NCBI RefSeq assembly: GCF_034048115.1
Contig: NZ_CP139145.1
Coordinates: forward strand, 744,001-808,000
Length of the DNA stretch: 64,000 nt
Reading direction: 5' to 3'
Source of the DNA: Pseudarthrobacter sp. IC2-21
GTDB lineage: Bacteria; Actinomycetota; Actinomycetes; Actinomycetales; Micrococcaceae
Position 1 is the stretch's first letter. Each line of letters begins with the position of its first letter. Of this stretch, positions 26,507-40,363 are shown piece after piece. Made by a program: the position numbers and the translations under genes. A model generated the notes under the pieces. That model did not search any database. It was not told the origin of the DNA and worked only from the letters and a program-made list of their open reading frames with translations.

Positions 26507-28588
26507 GTGACGACTAACCTAGGAACCACCGCCGCCTCCAAGAAAAAGCCGAAAGGCAAAATCACCGACGGCCTCACGTTCGGCCGTTTTCCGATCACCG
26601 CCGTAGAGCCTGTGGTTGAGGGTGGAAAGTACCCTGCCAAAGCTCTGCCGGGCGAAGGAATCGTTGTCGGTGCCACCGCATTCCGGGAAGGGCATGACCA
26701 ACTCGGCGTCAGCGCAGTCCTCCTGGACCCGCGCGGAAAGGAACGCCAGCGCATCCGGCTGGCGCCGCCCAGGGGGGAACGCGGCCTCGGCACCGATCGC
26801 TGGGAGGGCGTGCTCACGCCGTCGGCCGTTGGAAACTGGACGTTCTTCATTGAGGCCTGGCACGACCGCTATGGCACCTGGCACCACAACGCCGAAGTCA
26901 AAGTGGCCGCGGGCATCGACGTAGAACTGATGCTCGCCGAAGGCGAGGCACTCCTCGCAGACGCGGCCGACGACGTCTCCCGCAACGCATCGGACCGGCG
27001 CACCCTGCGCATGGCTGCTTCGATCCTGGGCAACGCCTCCCTGACGGCCGAGGAGCGCCTCGCGGGCGGTTTCAGTGCCGATGTGGCCGCCGTCGTGGAC
27101 CGCCAGCCGATCCGGGAACTGGTCACCGCCTCCCAGCAGTTCCCGCTGCTCGTTGAGCGGGACCTTGCCGGCCGCGGGGCCTGGTACGAATTCTTCCCCC
27201 GCTCCGAAGGTGCTGTGCGGGACCACACCACCGGGGCCTGGACCTCGGGAAACTTCCGGACGGCAGCCAAGCGGCTCGACGCGGTGGCGGCCATGGGCTT
27301 CGACGTCATCTACATGCCGCCGATCCACCCGATCGGCATCCAGCACCGCAAGGGGCCGAACAACACGCTCATCGCAGGCCCGCACGATCCCGGCTCGCCC
27401 TGGGCCATCGGCGCCAAAGAGGGCGGCCATGACGCCATCCACCCGGACCTGGGCAGCTTCGAGGACTTCGACGCATTTGTGGCCCGCGCCAATGAACTGG
27501 GCCTCGAGGTCGCCCTCGACCTTGCCCTGCAGGCCGCCCCGGACCATCCGTGGGTTGAATCGCACCCGGAATGGTTCACCACGCGGGTGGACGGCAGCAT
27601 CGCCTACGCGGAGAACCCGCCCAAGAAGTACCAGGACATTTTCCCGCTCAACTTCGACAATGATCCCGAGGGGCTCGCCAAGGAGATCCTGCGCATTGTT
27701 CAGTTGTGGGTCAGCCACGGCGTCCGGATCTTCCGGGTGGACAACCCGCACACCAAACCGGTGTGGTTCTGGGAGTGGCTCATCGCCCAGGTCAACAAAA
27801 AGACACCCGGCGTGGTGTTCCTGGCGGAGGCATTCACACGCCCCGCGATGATGCACGCCCTGGGCCGGGCAGGATTCCAGCAGTCCTACACCTACTTCAC
27901 CTGGCGGAACACCAAGACGGAACTGGAGACCTACTTCACCGAGGTCAGCCACGAGTCGGCAGCGTATTTCCGGCCCAACTTCTTCGTCAACACCCCGGAC
28001 ATCCTCACCGAATACCTCCAGTTCGGCGGTCCGGCCGCGTTCAAGATCCGTGCGGCACTGGCTTCCACCGCCAGCCCTCTGTGGGGGGTTTACGCCGGCT
28101 ACGAACTTTATGAGCACGTGGCGCGCCCCGGTGCGGAGGAGTACATCGACAATGAAAAGTTCGAGTACAAGGCCCGCGACTGGGATGCGGCTGCGGAATC
28201 CGGCCGTACGCTCGCGCCGTACCTGACCAGGCTCAACAGCATCAGGCACGCGCATCCGGCGCTCCAGGACCTGCAGAACCTGACCGTCCACCAAAGCACC
28301 GATGACGCCACAGTGGTCTACTCCAAGCACAAGAACCTGCCGGATGGCACCAAGGACACCATCATCGTGGTGGTCAACGTGGATCCGCACGGTACCCGGG
28401 AGAGTACGGTCTCGCTGGATCTCGCCGCCCTGGAACTTGACCCCGAGGACCTGACCCATAACGGCGGGTTCCGGGTGGAGGACCTCATCACCGGCGAAAC
28501 CTGGGAGTGGGGCGAATACAACTACGTCCGCCTGGACGCGCACGTCGAACCCGCACACATCCTTAGCGTCAGGAGAGCGCATCAGTGA
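26507..28588 (+). CDS. glgE: Alpha-1,4-glucan:maltose-1-phosphate maltosyltransferase
   Basis: A 693-residue GH13_3 enzyme with GTG start. An N-terminal domain (about 15-130) and helical insert precede the barrel. Visible motifs are YMPPIHPIGIQHRKGPNN, GVRIFRVDNPHTKP with nucleophile D412, and VVFLAEAFTRPAMM with acid/base E441; the 29-residue spacing matches the characterised Streptomyces GlgE. It transfers maltosyl units from maltose-1-phosphate to growing alpha-1,4-glucan. Its stop overlaps the treS start (GTGA), so translation is coupled. It is the first gene of the GlgE operon. Confidence 0.94.
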   Translation: MTTNLGTTAASKKKPKGKITDGLTFGRFPITAVEPVVEGGKYPAKALPGEGIVVGATAFREGHDQLGVSAVLLDPRGKERQRIRLAPPRGERGLGTDRWEGVLTPSAVGNWTFFIEAWHDRYGTWHHNAEVKVAAGIDVELMLAEGEALLADAADDVSRNASDRRTLRMAASILGNASLTAEERLAGGFSADVAAVVDRQPIRELVTASQQFPLLVERDLAGRGAWYEFFPRSEGAVRDHTTGAWTSGNFRTAAKRLDAVAAMGFDVIYMPPIHPIGIQHRKGPNNTLIAGPHDPGSPWAIGAKEGGHDAIHPDLGSFEDFDAFVARANELGLEVALDLALQAAPDHPWVESHPEWFTTRVDGSIAYAENPPKKYQDIFPLNFDNDPEGLAKEILRIVQLWVSHGVRIFRVDNPHTKPVWFWEWLIAQVNKKTPGVVFLAEAFTRPAMMHALGRAGFQQSYTYFTWRNTKTELETYFTEVSHESAAYFRPNFFVNTPDILTEYLQFGGPAAFKIRAALASTASPLWGVYAGYELYEHVARPGAEEYIDNEKFEYKARDWDAAAESGRTLAPYLTRLNSIRHAHPALQDLQNLTVHQSTDDATVVYSKHKNLPDGTKDTIIVVVNVDPHGTRESTVSLDLAALELDPEDLTHNGGFRVEDLITGETWEWGEYNYVRLDAHVEPAHILSVRRAHQ

Positions 28589-30381
28589 GTTTTAACCCGC
28601 AGAGTTCCAGCCAGCATTTCACCCCCAGAAGCACGTTTGAACTAAACGCCCCGGGCCTGGCCCACGATCCTCTGTGGTACCGGAAGGCCGTGTTCTACGA
28701 AGTGCTTGTCAGGGCGTTTGCGGATGCCAACGGGGACGGCTCAGGCGATTTTTCGGGCCTCATTGACCGGCTGGACTACCTGCAGTGGCTCGGGGTGGAC
28801 TGCCTCTGGCTGCCGCCGTTCTTCCAGTCTCCCTTGCGGGACGGCGGCTACGACATCTCGGACTACAACTCCGTGCTGGACGAGTTCGGGACCATCAGCG
28901 ACTTCAAACGGCTGGTTGCCGAAGCCCATGCCCGCGGTGTGCGCGTCATCATCGACCTGCCCCTGAACCACACATCGGACCAGCACCCGTGGTTCCAGGA
29001 ATCGCGGAAGGACCCCGAGGGCCCGTTCGGCGATTTCTACGTGTGGAGCGATACTGACGAGAAGTATCAGGATGCCCGCATTATTTTTGTGGACACGGAG
29101 GAGTCCAACTGGACCTTCGATCCCATCCGGCGCCAGTTCTTCTGGCACCGCTTCTTCAGTCACCAGCCAGATCTGAACTTCGAAAACCCGCGGGTGATCG
29201 AAGCACTCTTTGACGTCGTGCGGTTCTGGCTTGACCAGGGCATTGACGGCTTCCGGGCCGACGCGATTCCGTACCTCTTTGAAGAAGAGGGGACAAACTG
29301 CGAAAACCTCCCCGCGACCCACGACTTCCTGCGCAAGCTGCGGGCCATGGTGGACGAAAGCTACCCGGGACGTGTCATTATCGCCGAGGCCAACCAGCCG
29401 CCCAACGAGGTGGTGGAGTACTTCGGGACAGCCGAAGAGCCGGAGTGCCATATGGCCTTCCACTTCCCCATCATGCCGCGGCTCTACTACGCCCTGCGCG
29501 ACCAGAAGGCCGCTCCCATCATCGAGACGATGCAGGATACTCCGGAGATTCCCGAAGGGGCCCAATGGGGGACGTTCCTGCGGAACCACGATGAGCTGAC
29601 CCTGGAGATGGTCACTGCCGACGAGCGCGCCGCCATGCTGGGCTGGTACGCCCCGGACCCGCGGATGCGGGCCAACATCGGTATCCGACGCCGGTTGGCG
29701 CCCCTGCTGGATAACTCCCGTGCGGAGATCGAACTGATCAACGCCCTGCTCCTGTCCCTGCCCGGCAGCCCGTTCCTGTACTACGGTGACGAGATCGGCA
29801 TGGGCGACAACATCTGGCTCGAGGACCGCGACGCCGTCCGCACGCCGATGCAGTGGAACCCGGACCGCAACGCCGGCTTCTCCCACGCAGACCCCGGCAA
29901 GCTGTACCTGCCGGTCATCCAGTCGCTGGTGTACAACTACGGCATGGCGAACGTTGAGGCCGAAGCCGCGCACTCCGGATCGCTGCTTCGCTGGACCCGC
30001 CAGATCCTGAGCGTCCGGAAGAACCACCCGGCGTTCGGCCTCGGCAGCTTCAAGCACGTCGAAGCCGACCATGACGCCGTGGTGTCCTATCTTCGGGAAC
30101 TGGGGGACGACAACGCGGCCGGGGAACCCGGTGAAGTCATTCTGTGCGCGTTCAACCTTTCCCAGCACCCGGTTGCGGCGAAACTGAGGATTCCGCAGTA
30201 TGCCGGGCGCGGCCTCCGCGATGTGTTTGGCGGCCAGCCCTTTCCCGGGATCGATGACGACGGATCCCTGACCCTGACGCTGGGAAGCCACGACTTCTTC
30301 TGGCTGCGGGTGCGTTCGGCAGCATCGAATCCGGCTTCACCGCAGACGCAGGCGCTGCCTATTCTGTCCATCGAGAACTGA
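28585..30381 (+). CDS. treS: Maltose alpha-D-glucosyltransferase / trehalose synthase
   Basis: A 598-residue GH13_16 enzyme that isomerises trehalose and maltose. Motifs: YEVLVRAFADANGDGSGDF, D226 in GIDGFRADAIPYL, E268 in VIIAEANQPP and D336 in FLRNHDELTLEM. Length is typical of stand-alone TreS without a fused maltokinase. It starts with GTG preceded by AGGAGA within the end of glgE. It supplies maltose to the maltokinase encoded by the next gene, which starts 1 base after its stop. Confidence 0.94.
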   Translation: MSFNPQSSSQHFTPRSTFELNAPGLAHDPLWYRKAVFYEVLVRAFADANGDGSGDFSGLIDRLDYLQWLGVDCLWLPPFFQSPLRDGGYDISDYNSVLDEFGTISDFKRLVAEAHARGVRVIIDLPLNHTSDQHPWFQESRKDPEGPFGDFYVWSDTDEKYQDARIIFVDTEESNWTFDPIRRQFFWHRFFSHQPDLNFENPRVIEALFDVVRFWLDQGIDGFRADAIPYLFEEEGTNCENLPATHDFLRKLRAMVDESYPGRVIIAEANQPPNEVVEYFGTAEEPECHMAFHFPIMPRLYYALRDQKAAPIIETMQDTPEIPEGAQWGTFLRNHDELTLEMVTADERAAMLGWYAPDPRMRANIGIRRRLAPLLDNSRAEIELINALLLSLPGSPFLYYGDEIGMGDNIWLEDRDAVRTPMQWNPDRNAGFSHADPGKLYLPVIQSLVYNYGMANVEAEAAHSGSLLRWTRQILSVRKNHPAFGLGSFKHVEADHDAVVSYLRELGDDNAAGEPGEVILCAFNLSQHPVAAKLRIPQYAGRGLRDVFGGQPFPGIDDDGSLTLTLGSHDFFWLRVRSAASNPASPQTQALPILSIEN

Positions 30382-30382
30382 T

Positions 30383-33300
30383 ATGACTCAGCCAACTCTC
30401 ACGGCCGCGTTGCGCTCAATCCTGCAGGAATGGCTCCCGCGCCAGCGCTGGTTCCCGGTCAAGTCAGGCGATTTTTCGTTGGAGCAGGCGGGCAGCCTGG
30501 GTCTGGCGGATACGGCCGGGCAGGCCCGTCTGGAGGTCTTCCTGCTGGCCGTTTCTTCCCGGTCAGCCGACGGCGGACAGCGCACGGATGTGGTCCAGGT
30601 GCCTTTGAGTTTCCGGGACTCGCCGCTGTCCGGCGGTGAAGGCGCTGTTGTGGGCCGGGCCCCGGAGGCGGGCATGGCATGGATTTACGACGCCGTGCAC
30701 GACCCCTCCTTTGTCTCCGCCTGGCTGGAGCTGATCCGCTCGGAGTCGGCCTCCCGCGCAGGTAAGGCGACCGGCCACCGGACGTCCTCGACCCACCGCC
30801 TTCCCACGGCGCACGGCATGGTCAAAGTCCTTTCCGGTGAGCAGTCCAACAGCTCCGTGATCGTTGACGACGGCGAGTCCGCGGCAATCGTCAAATTCTT
30901 CCGGGTGCTCTCCGAGGGCACCAATCCGGAAGTCGAGGTGGGGGCTGCCCTGACCGCTGAGGGAACGTCTGAGGTTCCCGCCACGCTGGGCTGGGTGCGG
31001 GGCGAGTGGCAGCTGCCGGGGGCGACCCTGCAGGCTCCCCGGCCGGCACGTGGCGAACTGGCCGTCGCGCACGAATTCCTCGCCGGCGGCCGCGACGCCT
31101 GGCGACTCGCCGTGGATGCCGCCCGGAGCGGAGCTGACTTCACAGCGGAGGCACGGGCCCTCGGGACGGCTACGGCCACCGTCCACCAGCGGCTGGCTGC
31201 CGCTTTTGGAACCTCCGTTGAAGCTGTCCCGGGCCACGTCACCGCGCCCGGAGTAGCCCAGCGGGTGCGTCAGGCGTGGGCGGAAGCCGCTGCCGCCGTC
31301 GGGCCCTACGATCAGGAGCTCCAGGCACTGCTGGACGCGCTCCAGGGCGTGGAGGCCGGTCCCCTGCAGCGGATCCACGGGGACCTGCACCTCGGGCAGA
31401 TCCTGCAGGTGCCCGGGCCGGGCACAGAACCCGGCCGCTGGGCCATCCTCGATTTTGAAGGCGAGCCCCTCCGGCCCATCTCGGAACGCAACTTCCCCGA
31501 CGTCCCGCTCCGCGACGTTGTGGGCATGCTTCGTTCCTTCGACTACGCGGCCGGCGCGGCTGAACGGGAGTACCAGGGGGCCAATGTTCCCGACTCCTGG
31601 GTGGATGACTGCTCTGACGCGTTCCTCGAGGGCTATGCCGCCGTCACGCCCGGCACCATCGACCGTGACTCCCCGCTCTTTGTGGCATTGTGGCTGGACA
31701 AAGCCCTCTACGAAGTTGTTTACGAATTGCGGAACAGACCTGACTGGCTGGCCATTCCAACGAATGCGTCCAGACGGCTCCTCAGCGTTATAGGCTCCGG
31801 CGATCATGCCCGGGCAGCATCGGAAGGTATCAACATGACAGGTTCAGCACCAACAGACAGGCCGAGTGTGCCGCTTCACGTGGACCCGGATACTTTGGGC
31901 CAGGTCGCCAACGGCGAGCACCATGCCCCGCACTCCGTGCTCGGAGCCCACTTGGACAACCATGGCCACGTCACGGTCCGGACGGTCAAGCACCTGGCGG
32001 AATCGGTCAACGTGGTAACCGCCGCCGGTTCCGTTCCCATGACCCATGAAGCCCACGGCGTCTGGGTAGCGGTCATGGAACCGCTCCAGGCCGGCCACGT
32101 GCCCGACTACCGCCTCGAAGTTACCTACGCCGGGGCCGAACCCGTGACCGTGGACGAGCCGTACCGGTACCTGCCCACCGTCGGGGAAGTGGACCTGCAC
32201 CTGATCGGCGAGGGCCGGCACGAAAAGCTGTGGGAAGTCCTTGGTGCCCACGTCCAGCATTACAAGTCCTCCTTGGGAGACGTCGACGGCGTGTCCTTCG
32301 CCGTCTGGGCCCCGAACGCCCAGGCCGTCCGGGTCAAGGGCGACTTCAACGCCTGGGACGGCCGCGAAAATTCATTGCGCTCGCTCGGGTCCTCAGGGGT
32401 CTGGGAAGTCTTCGTTCCCGGCGTTCCAGCAGGGGCGTGCTACAAATTTGAGATCAAGACGAAGCACGGCAACTGGGTCGAAAAGGCTGATCCTCTGGCC
32501 TTCGGCACCGAAGTCCCGCCGCTGACGGCTTCGAGGGTGGTGGAGCCCTCCTACGCATTCAAGGACGCCGAGTGGATGGAGGCACGGGCCCAGAGGGACC
32601 CGCACAATTCCCCGATGAGCATCTACGAAGTCCACCTCGGATCATGGCGGCTCGGCCTCGGTTACCGCGAGCTCGCCACGGAACTGGTGGAGTACGTCAA
32701 ATGGCTCGGCTTCACGCACGTGGAGTTCATGCCCGTGGCAGAACACCCCTTCGGCGGTTCCTGGGGCTACCAGGTGACGTCCTACTTTGCGCCGACCTCG
32801 CGCTTTGGCCACCCGGACGAATTCCGGTTCCTGGTGGACTCCCTGCACCAGGCCGGCATCGGTGTGCTCCTGGACTGGGTCCCGGCGCACTTCCCGAAGG
32901 ACGCCTGGGCGCTCGCGCAGTTCGATGGCCAGCCGCTGTACGAGCACGCTGACCCGAACCTCGGCGAACACCCGGACTGGGGAACGCTGATCTTCGACTT
33001 CGGCCGCACCGAGGTGCGGAACTTCCTGGTAGCCAACGCGCTGTACTGGCTCGACGAGTTCCACATTGACGGCCTCCGCGTGGACGCCGTGGCTTCCATG
33101 CTGTACCTGGACTACTCGCGGGAAGACGGGCAGTGGTCGCCCAACCGTTTCGGTGGCCGTGAAAACCTCGAGGCCATCTCCTTCCTGCAGGAAGTCAATG
33201 CCACCGTCTACAAGACCCACCCGGGTGCGGTGATGATCGCCGAGGAGTCAACAGCTTTCCCGGGCGTGACGGCCCCGACAAGCCATGGCGGCCTGGGCTT

Positions 33301-34063
33301 TGGCTTGAAATGGAACATGGGCTGGATGCATGACTCCCTCAAGTACGTTGCCGAGGACCCGATCAACCGCAAGTGGCACCACGGGACGGTGACGTTCTCC
33401 CTGGTATACGCATTCACGGAGAACTTCCTGCTGCCCATCAGCCACGATGAGGTTGTGCACGGCAAGGGTTCCATGCTCCGGAAGATGCCGGGGGACCGCT
33501 GGCAGCAGTTGGCCAACCTGCGCGCCTTCAGCGCGTACCAGTGGGCCCACCCCGGCAAGCAGCTCATCTTCATGGGTACCGAGTTCGGCCAGGAAGCCGA
33601 ATGGTCTGAACAGCACGGACTCGACTGGTACCTCGCCGACATTCCTGCCCACCGCGGGATGCAGCTGCTCACCAAGGACCTGAACGAGATTTACAGCGCG
33701 ACGCCGGCCCTCTATGAGCGGGATAACGAACCGGGCGGTTTCCAGTGGATCAACGGTGGGGATGCGGACCACAACGTCCTGACGTTTATCCGTTGGGACA
33801 AGGACGGAAATCCGCTGGTTTGTGCCATCAACTTCTCCGGCGGCCCCCATGTGGGGTACCCGGTGGGTGTTCCCGCCGCAGGGGACTGGGTTGAGGTACT
33901 TAATACCGACGCCGAGGCCTACGGCGGATCGGGTGTTCTCAACGCCGGCCCACTGACCGCCGCGGAGAAGGGGCGCGATGGGCAGCCGGCCACGTTGACG
34001 GTGACGCTGCCGCCCTTGGGTGCTGCCTACTTCAAGCCCGGCGCCCAGCCGGCTGTTGGATAG
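30383..34063 (+). CDS. glgB: Fused maltokinase (Mak/Pep2) - 1,4-alpha-glucan branching enzyme (GlgB)
   Basis: One 1226-residue protein. Residues 1-470 are a maltokinase: LRSILQEWLPRQRWFPVKSG at the N-terminus, catalytic IHGDLHLGQIL (about 331-341) and ILDFEGEP with metal-binding Asp357; it makes maltose-1-phosphate from maltose and ATP. From about 485 a complete GlgB follows, with N1 and CBM48 domains, then the GH13 barrel with D901 in GLRVDAVASMLY, E954 in VMIAEESTAF and D1022 in ISHDEVVHG. It therefore joins the enzymes before and after GlgE in one chain. A Met485 codon (31835) has GGAAGG 7 bases upstream, so free GlgB could also be made. Confidence 0.93.
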   Translation: MTQPTLTAALRSILQEWLPRQRWFPVKSGDFSLEQAGSLGLADTAGQARLEVFLLAVSSRSADGGQRTDVVQVPLSFRDSPLSGGEGAVVGRAPEAGMAWIYDAVHDPSFVSAWLELIRSESASRAGKATGHRTSSTHRLPTAHGMVKVLSGEQSNSSVIVDDGESAAIVKFFRVLSEGTNPEVEVGAALTAEGTSEVPATLGWVRGEWQLPGATLQAPRPARGELAVAHEFLAGGRDAWRLAVDAARSGADFTAEARALGTATATVHQRLAAAFGTSVEAVPGHVTAPGVAQRVRQAWAEAAAAVGPYDQELQALLDALQGVEAGPLQRIHGDLHLGQILQVPGPGTEPGRWAILDFEGEPLRPISERNFPDVPLRDVVGMLRSFDYAAGAAEREYQGANVPDSWVDDCSDAFLEGYAAVTPGTIDRDSPLFVALWLDKALYEVVYELRNRPDWLAIPTNASRRLLSVIGSGDHARAASEGINMTGSAPTDRPSVPLHVDPDTLGQVANGEHHAPHSVLGAHLDNHGHVTVRTVKHLAESVNVVTAAGSVPMTHEAHGVWVAVMEPLQAGHVPDYRLEVTYAGAEPVTVDEPYRYLPTVGEVDLHLIGEGRHEKLWEVLGAHVQHYKSSLGDVDGVSFAVWAPNAQAVRVKGDFNAWDGRENSLRSLGSSGVWEVFVPGVPAGACYKFEIKTKHGNWVEKADPLAFGTEVPPLTASRVVEPSYAFKDAEWMEARAQRDPHNSPMSIYEVHLGSWRLGLGYRELATELVEYVKWLGFTHVEFMPVAEHPFGGSWGYQVTSYFAPTSRFGHPDEFRFLVDSLHQAGIGVLLDWVPAHFPKDAWALAQFDGQPLYEHADPNLGEHPDWGTLIFDFGRTEVRNFLVANALYWLDEFHIDGLRVDAVASMLYLDYSREDGQWSPNRFGGRENLEAISFLQEVNATVYKTHPGAVMIAEESTAFPGVTAPTSHGGLGFGLKWNMGWMHDSLKYVAEDPINRKWHHGTVTFSLVYAFTENFLLPISHDEVVHGKGSMLRKMPGDRWQQLANLRAFSAYQWAHPGKQLIFMGTEFGQEAEWSEQHGLDWYLADIPAHRGMQLLTKDLNEIYSATPALYERDNEPGGFQWINGGDADHNVLTFIRWDKDGNPLVCAINFSGGPHVGYPVGVPAAGDWVEVLNTDAEAYGGSGVLNAGPLTAAEKGRDGQPATLTVTLPPLGAAYFKPGAQPAVG

Positions 34064-34112
34064 CCCTCCGCGGCCCCCTCTATTGTGAAGCCGGTCTCTT
34101 AAAAGGCTGCGT

Positions 34113-34147
34113 AAATGCCCGGAATCCCTTGAGATTCCGGGCATTTT
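34113..34147 (+). terminator. Terminator of the glgE operon
   Basis: A 14-bp stem (AAATGCCCGGAATC and its complement) with a 6-base loop and trailing TTTTCGTT, 50 bases after the glgB stop. Confidence 0.85.
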
Positions 34148-34301
34148 CGTTGGATGATGGAGAGGTAGCACAAGGCTGTCCCGGGATCGGGTGGCCAACC
34201 CTAAAATCTGGTGGTAGAGTTTATTTCCGCGCTGCTCCACGGAGTCAGACCGAAAAAACCGACACGAAAGCCCTAGGGCGTTGAGAGTCGCGAATGCCGG
34301 T

Positions 34302-34330
34302 TTGACAAGAGTGAGACCAGCCGGTAAGTT
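34302..34330 (+). promoter_or_regulatory. rrn operon promoter
   Basis: A TTGACA -35 box (34302-34307), a 17-base spacer and TAAGTT as -10 (34325-34330), about 247 bases before the 16S gene. The -35 box is perfect and the spacing ideal; the -10 is of the kind seen at actinobacterial rrn promoters assisted by CarD. An AT-rich stretch lies upstream at about 34201-34225. Confidence 0.75.
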
Positions 34331-34576
34331 TGAAAAGTTGCTCCGGAGCGATCCACGGCTGTTTAGTGCTGGTGGTGGTGCCGGGTGTGTCTGTTGTTTG
34401 AGAACTCAATAGTGTGCCAAGTTTGTTGATACCAATTTATTGTATTGAATTGGTTGAATTGGCCAGGCCTGTCCACCCCGTGGATTGGGTCTGGTTTTTA
34501 CAGCTGGTTTCAAATTTTGCAGCCTTCTTTTCCCGTTATTTCCGGGGGTGTTGGTTGTTTTCTGTTTTTGTTTTAC
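34331..34576 (+). other. rRNA leader with 16S processing half-stem
   Basis: An untranslated leader. It contains TTTGAGAACTCAATAGTGTG followed by CCAAG (34397-34421), which is complementary, with a few mismatches, to 36322-36346 in the 16S-23S spacer; the two would pair to form the RNase III processing stem around 16S. The element resembles the antitermination/processing box region seen in other actinobacterial rrn leaders. No coding sequence is present. Confidence 0.75.
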
Positions 34577-39790
<5,214 letters not shown>

Positions 39791-40009
39791 CACACACCAC
39801 TGCGTGAACGGCATTCAAAAGACGTTCACACCCAGCAGTGGTAAAAAGAAACAAGACTGCTTGCGTCCACTATGTGGTTCCCAACCAACAAACCCGCCAC
39901 GGGTCCGTTGCGTCAGGGAACAAAAAACACAACACAATACAAACAACACCACAATGTTGTAACCACAGATTTCCCGCCCGGACACCACTGTCCAGGGTGC
40001 GGACATAAG
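39791..40009 (+). other. 23S-5S spacer with 23S processing half-stem
   Basis: A 219-base spacer. The segment at 39858-39891 (TGCTTGCGTCCACTATGTGG and following bases) is complementary to 36479-36511 in the first spacer and would form the 23S processing stem. No gene is present. Confidence 0.8.
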
Positions 40010-40129
40010 GTTACGGCGGTCATAGCGTGGGGGAAACGCCCGGTCCCATTCCGAACCCGGAAGCTAAGACCCACAGCGCCGATGGTACTGCACCCGGGAG
40101 GGTGTGGGAGAGTAGGTCACCGCCGGAAC
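40010..40129 (+). rRNA. rrf: 5S ribosomal RNA
   Basis: About 120 nt. The 5' strand GTTACGGCGGTCATAGCG pairs with the 3' end GGTCACCGCCGGAAC; the conserved CGCCCGGTCCCATTCCGAAC and GGGTGTGGGAGAGTAGGTC segments are present. Confidence 0.96.
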
Positions 40130-40145
40130 ACCATTAAAAATGGTT

Positions 40146-40179
40146 GAGACCCCCCGACACACACGTGTCGGGGGGTCTC
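40146..40179 (+). terminator. rrn operon terminator
   Basis: A perfect 15-bp GC-rich stem (GAGACCCCCCGACAC and its complement) with an ACAC loop, 16 bases after 5S. The downstream T content (CCACATTT) is modest, but stem strength and position are convincing. Confidence 0.85.
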
Positions 40180-40239
40180 CCACATTTAACCACCCACCCA
40201 CCCACCCAAAACCAGCCAGGCACCCGCGGCACCCACAAA

Positions 40240-40304
40240 ACGCTCTCTCACTTAATGCGGGAAATCCCCAAACCCTCCCGCACCCCGCCACGGCAAAACA
40301 CCCC
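40240..40304. repeat. Interspersed repeat copy left of the insertion sequence
   Basis: Starts with the ACGCTCTCTCACTTAATG core found at 19.6 kb, then runs into GCGGGAAATCCCCAAACCCT and following sequence. Bases 40257-40304 are repeated with one mismatch at 42118-42165 on the other side of the insertion sequence. The flanking 40180-40239 and 40305-40344 are C-rich, noncoding DNA. Confidence 0.85.
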
Positions 40305-40344
40305 CGCGCCAACCTCCGCCCCCGGACACCCAACCCCCGGCGCC

Positions 40345-40358
40345 CCTGACTTGGCTCA
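40345..40358. repeat. Terminal inverted repeat, left
   Basis: CCTGACTTGGCTCA, an exact inverted match to 42099-42112; it lies just beyond the 3' end of the transposase gene. Confidence 0.88.
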
Positions 40359-40363
40359 TTTCG

